From NCBI GenBank assembly GCA_011391855.1, contig JAABPT010000053.1:1-7638 (forward strand): a stretch of 7,638 bases of DNA, written 5' to 3'. Numbering within the stretch: position 1 is the first letter of the stretch; the number at the start of each line of letters is the position of its first letter. The position numbers and the translations under genes are program-made. This stretch comes from Burkholderiales bacterium (lineage in GTDB: Bacteria > Pseudomonadota > Gammaproteobacteria > Burkholderiales > Burkholderiaceae_C). Of this stretch, positions 1 to 5,607 are shown piece after piece. The notes under the pieces were generated by a model. The model saw only the letters and a list, made by a program, of their open reading frames with translations, searched no databases and was not told where the DNA came from.

Positions 1-151
1 GCGCAGTCTGCAGAAGATGCGGCAGGGCGTCGTGCGGCGGCCGAAGGGGCTCGACAGCGCCGCCGCCGGGCAGTTGCACGCTGCCTTCGCGCAGGTCGTG
101 TCGGCACTGAAGGAACGGCGTCGGCAGCAGGCCGGCGACGACAAGGCATGA
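1..151 (+). CDS. C-terminal fragment of an unrecognised protein
   Basis: An open frame enters from the left edge (first full codon at base 2) and ends at a TGA at 149-151, giving the last 49 residues. The tail is basic and probably helical. It contains LDSAAAGQLHAAFAQVVSAL, followed by the charged end KERRRQQAGDDKA. Third codon positions are mostly G or C, like the genes downstream, which supports a coding reading. I do not recognise the family. A ParA-like or other small regulatory partner of the RHH gene downstream is conceivable, but no diagnostic motif lies in this part. The 52-bp gap and strong ribosome binding site that follow suggest it may be a separate unit from the hyf-like genes. 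Confidence 0.5.
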   Translation, partial: RSLQKMRQGVVRRPKGLDSAAAGQLHAAFAQVVSALKERRRQQAGDDKA

Positions 152-157
152 GCGTAA

Positions 158-174
158 GATGTGCATGCGATGTG
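158..174 (+). promoter_or_regulatory. Candidate operator: two GATGTG direct repeats 11 bp apart, before a -10-like AATAAT
   Basis: GATGTG occurs at 158-163 and again at 169-174, an 11-bp step, so both copies face the same side of the helix. The palindrome GCATGC (163-168) lies between them. AATAAT at 175-180 matches the -10 consensus at five of six positions, but no convincing -35 element lies upstream. If AATAAT is a -10, the repeats fall in the promoter spacer, where a bound repressor would block transcription. RHH proteins are known to bind short repeated hexamer or heptamer sites, and the next gene encodes one. Autoregulation is an inference from position and spacing only. Confidence 0.3.
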
Positions 175-190
175 AATAATCTTCATCGGG

Positions 191-201
191 AGGGGAGGGA
201 G
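191..201 (+). promoter_or_regulatory. Ribosome binding site of the RHH gene
   Basis: A purine run, AGGGGAGGGAG, sits directly before the ATG at 204, with its anti-Shine-Dalgarno matches about 4-10 bases upstream. It is the strongest such site in the window and fixes the start of the RHH gene. The later genes have weak sites and seem to rely on coupling. Confidence 0.75.
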
Positions 202-203
202 CC

Positions 204-488
204 ATGGAACTCAAGACGGCGCGCCTGACGCTGCTCATCGACCCGAACAAGAAGGTGGCCTTCGAGCGACTGTGCGCGCTGCAGGACCGCACCGCATCGC
301 AGGTGGTGCGGCAGCTGATCCGCGACTACCTGGTGCACCATGGCGTGGACTACGAGGCCAGCGGCACCGCTCAGGACGTGACCTTGAACCCGGGGACGGC
401 GGCTGCGTTGCCGTCGAAGGCTCGGCGTCAGACCCAGGGCAAGGCCCAGGTGCCAGCCCGCACCGGCGCAGTCCGGCCCAAGCGCTGA
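204..488 (+). CDS. Small ribbon-helix-helix (CopG/Arc-type) DNA-binding protein
   Basis: This 94-residue protein begins with a typical RHH fold. A beta strand (about residues 4-12, KTARLTLLI) is followed by helix A (about 15-27, NKKVAFERLCALQ) and helix B (about 31-46, ASQVVRQLIRDYLVHH). RHH proteins dimerise through the strand, which inserts into the DNA major groove, and they usually act as repressors or plasmid/toxin-antitoxin regulators. Residues 50-94 form a low-complexity tail rich in Ala, Gly, Thr, Lys and Arg, ending RPKR, and probably disordered. The start is set by the strong ribosome binding site just upstream. The stop lies 5 bp before the hyfB start, so this is probably the first cistron of the hyf-like operon and a candidate regulator of it. 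No toxin gene is visible beside it. The exact family and target are unknown. Confidence 0.75.
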   Translation: MELKTARLTLLIDPNKKVAFERLCALQDRTASQVVRQLIRDYLVHHGVDYEASGTAQDVTLNPGTAAALPSKARRQTQGKAQVPARTGAVRPKR

Positions 489-493
489 GCGTC

Positions 494-2518
494 ATGCCCG
501 TTCCGCCCCCCGACGCCCACTGGCTGCACCTGGACTGGATCCTGGTGGTCATGGCCGGGTGGTTGGTCATCGGGGCCGCCGGTGTGGCCGCGCTGCGCCG
601 CTTCACGGTGGTGTCGCAGGGGCTCTTTCCTCTCGGTGGTCTGTTCGGGCTGCTGCTGTTCGTGGTGGCCGTGAGCGCCCTGCCCGGGTCGCCCGAAATC
701 GCCGTGCTGCCCATCGGCCTGCCTTCGCTGCCCTTCCACCTGCGGCTGGACAGTCTTTCCGCCTACTTCCTGATGGTCATCGGTGCCGCATCGGCCGGCA
801 TCTCCGCCTTCGCCGCCGGCTACTTCCGCAAGGGCGAGGGCACGCCGCCGGGCCTGCTGTGCCTGGAGTACCACGTCTTCCTGGCCAGCATGGTGGGCGT
901 CGTGCTGGCCGCCGACGCCTATGCGTTCATGGTCATGTGGGAGACGATGGCGCTGTCGTCGTTCTTCCTCGTCACGGCCAACCACCGCATCCCCGAGGTG
1001 CGCAGTGCCGGCTACCTGTACATCACCATGGCGCACATCGGCGCCATCGCCGTGCTGCTGTGTTTCGGCGTGCTGCAGGCCAATACCGGCGACTACACCT
1101 TCGCCAATATGCGTGCGCAAAGCCTGGGGCCGTTCTGGGCTTCGGTGGCGTTCCTGCTGGCGGTGTTCGGCTTTGGCGCCAAGGCCGGCATCCTGCCGCT
1201 GCACGTGTGGCTGCCGGAGGCGCACCCGGCGGCGCCGTCGCCGGTGTCGGCGCTGATGAGCGGCGTCATGCTCAATTGCGCCATTTACGGCCTGCTGCGC
1301 GTCTCGCTCGACCTGCTGCACCTGCGCCTGTGGTGGTGGGGCGGACTGCTGCTGGCACTGGGCCTGGCCACGGCGCTGTTCGGTGTCGTCTTCGCGGCGG
1401 TGCAGACCGACATGAAGCGGCTGCTGGCGTATTCCTCCATCGAGAACATGGGCCTGCTCTTCGTCGGCATGGGCCTGACGCTCATCTTCGCCGGCTACGA
1501 CATGCTGCCGATGGCGGCGCTGTCGCTCACCGCCACGCTGTACCACGTGGCCAGCCACGCCTGCTTCAAGAGCCTGCTCTTCCTGGGCACCGGCAGCGTG
1601 CTGCACGCCACCTCGGAGCGCAACCTGGGCAAGCTCGGCGGTCTCATCCGCACCATGCCCTGGGTCGGCTGGCTCACTCTGCTGGGCGTGCTGGCCAGCG
1701 CCGGGCTGCCGCCGTTGGGCGGTTTCGTATCGGAATGGCTGCTGCTGCAGAGCTTCCTCTTCACCCCCGGCCTGCCGGTGCCGCTGCTGACCATGTTGAT
1801 TCCGGTGGTGGCGGCCGTCATCGCGCTGGTGGCGGCGCTGGCCGGTTATGTGATGGTGAAGTTCTTCGGCGTCATCTTCCTCGGCCAACCGCGCGAGGAC
1901 AAGCTGGCGCAGGCGCGCGACGCCGGCCTTTGGGAGCGTGGTGGCATGGTCTGGCTGGCGCTGGGCTGCGTCGCCTTGGGCCTGCTGCCGGTGCAATTCA
2001 TCCAGCTCATCGACCCCGTGACGCAGCAACTGGTGCAGGCCGGCCTGGGCGAGCGCGTGGCCGGCAGCGGCTGGCTGCTGGCGCCCAACGGCCAGGACCA
2101 GGCCAGCTACGGCCCGGTCATCTTTTTGCTCGGCATCCTGGGCTGTTTCGCCCTGGCCTACGGGCTGGTCAGGGGGCTTTACCACGGCCGCATGCGGCGC
2201 AGCCCGCCTTGGGCCTGCGGCTTCCCCTGGGGCACGGCGCGCATGCAGGACACCGCCGAAGGCTTCGGCCAGCCCATCCGCCAGATCTTCGAACCCTTCT
2301 TCGTCCTGCGGCGCGAACTGCCTTCGCCCTTCGACGCGCAGCCGCATTACCGGGTCAGGATCGACGACCATTTCTGGCGCTGGGTCTACGTGCCCACCGT
2401 GGACCTGGCCAACTACGTGGCGCGCCTGATGGGTCGCTTGCAGCAGGGCCGCATCTCGGTCTATCTGCTGTACAGCTTCCTGACCCTGGTGGCCACTTTG
2501 CTGGTGGTCATGAGATGA
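494..2518 (+). CDS. hyfB: Hydrogenase-4 subunit B-like, NuoL-type antiporter-like membrane subunit
   Basis: The product is a 674-residue polytopic inner-membrane protein of the proton-translocating NADH-quinone oxidoreductase transmembrane family (NuoL/M/N). E. coli HyfB is about the same length. It would form an ion-translocating unit of the membrane arm. Key residues expected of a working half-channel are present: Glu150 (MWETMALSSFF), Lys230 in GFGAKAG followed by the LPLHVWLPEAHP signature (231-245), Lys308 in DMKRLLAYSSIENMG, and His351, His355 and Lys359 in LYHVASHACFKS. LPPLGGFVSEW (405-415) is the later conserved segment. The C-terminal part (PWACGF near 602-607, GRLQQGRISVYLLYSF near 647-662) is typical of HyfB rather than NuoL. 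The frame stays open upstream to 272, but that part overlaps the RHH gene. The ATG at 494 gives the family length. It lacks a clear Shine-Dalgarno, suggesting coupling to the RHH gene. Confidence 0.93.
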   Translation: MPVPPPDAHWLHLDWILVVMAGWLVIGAAGVAALRRFTVVSQGLFPLGGLFGLLLFVVAVSALPGSPEIAVLPIGLPSLPFHLRLDSLSAYFLMVIGAASAGISAFAAGYFRKGEGTPPGLLCLEYHVFLASMVGVVLAADAYAFMVMWETMALSSFFLVTANHRIPEVRSAGYLYITMAHIGAIAVLLCFGVLQANTGDYTFANMRAQSLGPFWASVAFLLAVFGFGAKAGILPLHVWLPEAHPAAPSPVSALMSGVMLNCAIYGLLRVSLDLLHLRLWWWGGLLLALGLATALFGVVFAAVQTDMKRLLAYSSIENMGLLFVGMGLTLIFAGYDMLPMAALSLTATLYHVASHACFKSLLFLGTGSVLHATSERNLGKLGGLIRTMPWVGWLTLLGVLASAGLPPLGGFVSEWLLLQSFLFTPGLPVPLLTMLIPVVAAVIALVAALAGYVMVKFFGVIFLGQPREDKLAQARDAGLWERGGMVWLALGCVALGLLPVQFIQLIDPVTQQLVQAGLGERVAGSGWLLAPNGQDQASYGPVIFLLGILGCFALAYGLVRGLYHGRMRRSPPWACGFPWGTARMQDTAEGFGQPIRQIFEPFFVLRRELPSPFDAQPHYRVRIDDHFWRWVYVPTVDLANYVARLMGRLQQGRISVYLLYSFLTLVATLLVVMR

Positions 2519-3471
2519 CTGAGATGACTTTCGCCGGATTGCTGTCGCAGCTGCTGGAGATCGTGATCGCCATCGCGCTGGCGCCGCTGCTCACCGGCTG
2601 GGTCAACCAGTGGCGGGCCTGGCTGCAGAACCGGTCGGCGCCGCCGCTGTGGCAGCCCTACCTGATGCTGCACAAGCTGTTCAACAAGGAGTCGATGGTC
2701 GCCGACCACGCGTCGCGGCTGTTCCGCACCGCGCCCTATGTCGTCTTCGGCTGCATGGTGCTGGCTTGTTCGATCATCCCCACGCTGTCCACCGACCTGC
2801 CGCTGGCGCCGGCGGCCGACGCCATCGCGCTGGTCGGCCTGTTCGCGCTGGCCCGCGTCTTCATCTCGCTGGCTGCCATGGACGTCGGCACCGCCTTCGG
2901 CACGCTGGGCGCGCGGCGCGAAATGCTGATCGGCTTCCTGGCCGAGCCGGCATTGCTGATGGTGCTGTTCTCGGCCTCGCTCATCAGCCAATCCACGTCG
3001 CTGACGACCATCGTCGATACGCTGGCGCACCGCGACCTGGTCATCTACCCCGGACTGGCCTTTGCCGGTGCCGCCTTCGTGATGGTGTCGCTGGCCGAAA
3101 ACGCCCGCGTGCCGGTGGACAACCCCGCCACGCACCTGGAACTGACGATGATCCACGAGGCGTTGATCCTCGAATATTCCGGCCGCCACCTGGCCTTGAT
3201 CGAATGGGCGGCGAGCCTGAAGCTGTTTGCCTATTCGTGCATCGGCCTGGCCTTGTTCTTCCCCTGGGGCGTGGCCGAAGCCGATGCGCCAGTGGCCATG
3301 CTGCTGGCGCTGCCGGTGCTGGTGGGCAAGCTGGCCATCGGCGGCTTCCTGCTCGCGCTGCTGGAGACCCTGAGCGCCAAGATGCGCATCTTCCGCGTGC
3401 CGGAATTCCTGGGCACGGCCTTCCTGTTCTCGGTGATGGCCATGCTGGTCCACCTGCTGCTGAGTCGCTGA
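2515..3471 (+). CDS. hyfC: Hydrogenase-4 subunit C-like (HycD/NuoH-type) membrane anchor
   Basis: The product has 318 residues, close to E. coli HyfC and HycD, with about eight predicted transmembrane segments. In complex I and group 4 hydrogenases this NuoH-like subunit holds the peripheral arm to the membrane and passes the conformational or charge signal to the antiporter-like subunits. Characteristic segments are visible: ARREMLIGFLAEPALL (133-148), and the cytoplasmic loop LAENARVPVDNPATHLELTM (193-212) leading into IHEALILEYSGRHL (213-226). Conserved acidic residues include Glu137, Glu144, Glu195, Glu209, Glu215 and Glu220. The frame is open far upstream inside hyfB, but the ATG at 2515 overlaps the hyfB stop as ATGA (2515-2518), a normal coupled junction. 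A second ATG at 2524 would remove three residues and cannot be excluded. Confidence 0.93.
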   Translation: MTEMTFAGLLSQLLEIVIAIALAPLLTGWVNQWRAWLQNRSAPPLWQPYLMLHKLFNKESMVADHASRLFRTAPYVVFGCMVLACSIIPTLSTDLPLAPAADAIALVGLFALARVFISLAAMDVGTAFGTLGARREMLIGFLAEPALLMVLFSASLISQSTSLTTIVDTLAHRDLVIYPGLAFAGAAFVMVSLAENARVPVDNPATHLELTMIHEALILEYSGRHLALIEWAASLKLFAYSCIGLALFFPWGVAEADAPVAMLLALPVLVGKLAIGGFLLALLETLSAKMRIFRVPEFLGTAFLFSVMAMLVHLLLSR

Positions 3472-3472
3472 C

Positions 3473-4132
3473 ATGGGCGAACTGCTGACCCAGTTCGTCA
3501 ACCTGCTCGGCGCCATGCTGCTGATGCTGGCGTTCGCCATGATCTCGCAGCGGCGCATCCTGTCGCTCATCCACTTGTTCACGGCACAGGGCGTGACGCT
3601 GTCCGTGGCCACGGCGGTGGTCGGCTACGTCACCGAGCAGAACCACCTGTACCTGTCGGCAGGGCTGACCTTCCTGCTGAAGGTGCTGCTCATCCCCTGG
3701 CTGCTGCACCGCGTGATCGACCGCCTGGGCATCCGCTGGGACGTGGAGACACTGATCAACATCCCCACCACCATGCTCATCGGCATCGGCGTCGTCATCT
3801 TCGCCTTCAACCTGGCGATTCCCATCTCGCAGCTGTCGTCGGCACTGGCCAGCGGCACGCTGGGCATTGCGCTGGCCTGCGTGCTGCTTTCCTTCCTGAT
3901 GATGATCACGCGGGCCAAGGCGGTGCCGCAGGTGATCGGCTTCCTGGCCATGGAGAACGGCCTCTTCTTCGCCGCCACCTCGGCCACCTACGGCATGCCG
4001 ATGGTGGTGGAACTCGGCATTGCGCTGGACGTGCTGATCGGCGTGCTGATCCTGGGTGTGTTCATGTTCCAGATCCGCGAGCAGTTCGACAGCCTGGACA
4101 TCCGTCACCTCGAGACGCTGAAGGATGAGTGA
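3473..4132 (+). CDS. hyfE: Hydrogenase-4 component E-like membrane subunit with NuoK-like region
   Basis: The product is a 219-residue, highly hydrophobic protein, nearly the length of E. coli HyfE (216), with about seven predicted transmembrane helices. The C-terminal half resembles NuoK/MnhC. QVIGFLAMENGLFFAATS (153-170) carries Glu161 and MVVELGIALDVLIG (177-190) carries Glu180. These probably correspond to the two buried glutamates of NuoK that take part in proton transfer; that correspondence is my alignment by eye. The cytoplasmic tail FMFQIREQFDSLDIRHLETL (197-216) is typical of the family. The start ATG is 1 bp after the hyfC stop. The 3' end overlaps hyfF by 8 bases. In E. coli hyf this gene is preceded by hyfD, which is absent here. 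Confidence 0.92.
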   Translation: MGELLTQFVNLLGAMLLMLAFAMISQRRILSLIHLFTAQGVTLSVATAVVGYVTEQNHLYLSAGLTFLLKVLLIPWLLHRVIDRLGIRWDVETLINIPTTMLIGIGVVIFAFNLAIPISQLSSALASGTLGIALACVLLSFLMMITRAKAVPQVIGFLAMENGLFFAATSATYGMPMVVELGIALDVLIGVLILGVFMFQIREQFDSLDIRHLETLKDE

Positions 4133-5603
4133 CTTGAGCGCGGCGCTGCACCCGCTGGCCTTCCTGCTCGCCTGCCCCTTGACCGGCGGCGTGGTGCTGG
4201 CCCTGGTGGGCCACCGCGACAACGCGCGCGACGTCAATGTCGGCTTCAGCCTCGGTACCTTCGTCGCCGCGTGCGTGCTGACGGTGCGGGTCGTCGAAGG
4301 CGGGCCCTTGCTGCTGTGGCAAAGCGAGTTCTATATCGACCCGCTGAATGTCTTTCTCGTCACGCTCACCGCCTTCGTCGGCCTGACGACGGCCATCTTC
4401 TCGCGGCCCTACATGCGCGTGGAGCGCGACCACGGCAAGATGACGCCGCCGCGCATGCGGCTGTACCACAGCATGTACCAGCTGTTCAGCTTCACCATGC
4501 TGCTGGCGCTGACGACCAACAATATGGGCATCGTCTGGGTGGCGATGGAAGCCGCCACGCTGACCACCGTGCTGCTGGTCAGCGTCTACCGCACGGCGGC
4601 CAGCCTGGAAGCGGCGTGGAAATATTTCATCCTGTGCGGCGTGGGCATCGCGCAGGCGCTGTTCGGCACCGTGCTGCTGTACATGGCGGCCGAGAAGGTG
4701 ATCGGGCCCGAGGGCGGCGCGCTGCTGTGGACCAACCTCGATGCGGTGAAGAGCCAGCTCGACCCCAACATCATCACGCTGGCATTCGCCTTTCTGTTCA
4801 TCGGCTACGGCACCAAGGTCGGCCTGGTGCCGGTGCACAACTGGCTGCCCGACGCCCACGCCGAAGGCCCCACGCCGGTGTCGGCGGTGCTGTCGGGCCT
4901 GCTGCTCAACGTGGCGCTGTATGCGGTGCTGCGCTGCAAGGTGCTGACCGACGGCGCTTTGGGCAGCAGCCAGCTCTCGGGCCGGCTGATGATGGGCTTC
5001 GGCTTGCTGTCGGTGGTGGCGGCGGTGTTCTTCCTGATCCGGCAGCGCGACGTCAAGCGCATGTTCGCGTATTCGTCGATCGAGCACATGGGCCTGATGA
5101 CCTTCGCCTTCGGCATGGGCGGGCCGATTGCCACCTACGCCGGGCTGCTGCACATGACGGTGCATTCGCTCATCAAGTCGGCCATCTTCTTTGCGGTGGG
5201 CCACGCCACGCAGAAGGCCGGCACGCAGATCATGGACGGCATCCGCGGCCTCATCAAGGTCAGCCCCACCGTCGGCTGGGGGCTGATGCTGGGCGCTCTG
5301 GCGATCCTGGGCATGCCGCCGTTCGGCGTCTTTGCCAGCGAATTCCTCATCGTCACCACCGCCATGCGTGATCAGCCCTGGGCGACGCCGTTCCTGCTCA
5401 TCGCCCTGGGCGTGGCCTTCGCCTCGGTGTTCAGCCGCGTGCAGCCCATGGTCTTCGGGGAAACGAACGTGAAGGCGCTGGCGCACCCGCCGGCGCTGAT
5501 CCCGGTCTTCGTGCACCTGGCGCTGGGCCTCATGCTGGGCCTGTATATCCCGCCTTACCTGGACGCCTGGTACCGGCAGGCGGCGGCGATGCTGGGGAAC
5601 TGA
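4125..5603 (+). CDS. hyfF: Hydrogenase-4 subunit F-like, NuoM/N-type antiporter-like membrane subunit
   Basis: The product is a 492-residue member of the NuoL/M/N family, slightly shorter than E. coli HyfF (526). It is the second ion-translocating unit of this complex. Channel residues appear intact: Glu142 in WVAMEAATL, Lys231 in IGYGTKVGLVPVHNWLPDAH (226-245), Lys311 in DVKRMFAYSSIEHMG, and His343, His347 and Lys351 in LLHMTVHSLIKSAIFF. The segment GMPPFGVFASEF (396-407) holds Glu406. MQRDV-type loop residues (RQRDV, 306-310) precede the YSSIEH motif as in other family members. The ATG at 4125 lies inside the end of hyfE (8-base overlap), with AAGG immediately before it, so initiation is probably coupled to hyfE translation. 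The stop at 5601-5603 is followed almost at once by hyfG. Confidence 0.93.
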   Translation: MSDLSAALHPLAFLLACPLTGGVVLALVGHRDNARDVNVGFSLGTFVAACVLTVRVVEGGPLLLWQSEFYIDPLNVFLVTLTAFVGLTTAIFSRPYMRVERDHGKMTPPRMRLYHSMYQLFSFTMLLALTTNNMGIVWVAMEAATLTTVLLVSVYRTAASLEAAWKYFILCGVGIAQALFGTVLLYMAAEKVIGPEGGALLWTNLDAVKSQLDPNIITLAFAFLFIGYGTKVGLVPVHNWLPDAHAEGPTPVSAVLSGLLLNVALYAVLRCKVLTDGALGSSQLSGRLMMGFGLLSVVAAVFFLIRQRDVKRMFAYSSIEHMGLMTFAFGMGGPIATYAGLLHMTVHSLIKSAIFFAVGHATQKAGTQIMDGIRGLIKVSPTVGWGLMLGALAILGMPPFGVFASEFLIVTTAMRDQPWATPFLLIALGVAFASVFSRVQPMVFGETNVKALAHPPALIPVFVHLALGLMLGLYIPPYLDAWYRQAAAMLGN

Positions 5604-5607
5604 GGTG

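Noticed and set aside
272..493. N-terminal extension of hyfB from base 272
   Set aside because: It would overlap most of the RHH gene, its translation is Arg/Gly/Pro-rich and non-membrane, and the ATG at 494 gives the length of known HyfB proteins.
428..2371. Long minus-strand open frame opposite hyfB
   Set aside because: Its composition (runs of Gln, His, Arg, Ala) is the usual by-product of GC-rich codons on the other strand, and hyfB is unambiguous.
559..2514. Upstream extension of the hyfC frame through hyfB
   Set aside because: The frame is merely open; its translation is low-complexity, while the ATG at 2515 gives the normal HyfC length and an ATGA overlap.
2461..4237. Minus-strand open frames opposite hyfC and hyfE
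   Set aside because: Same compositional artefact, with no ribosome binding sites and no domains.
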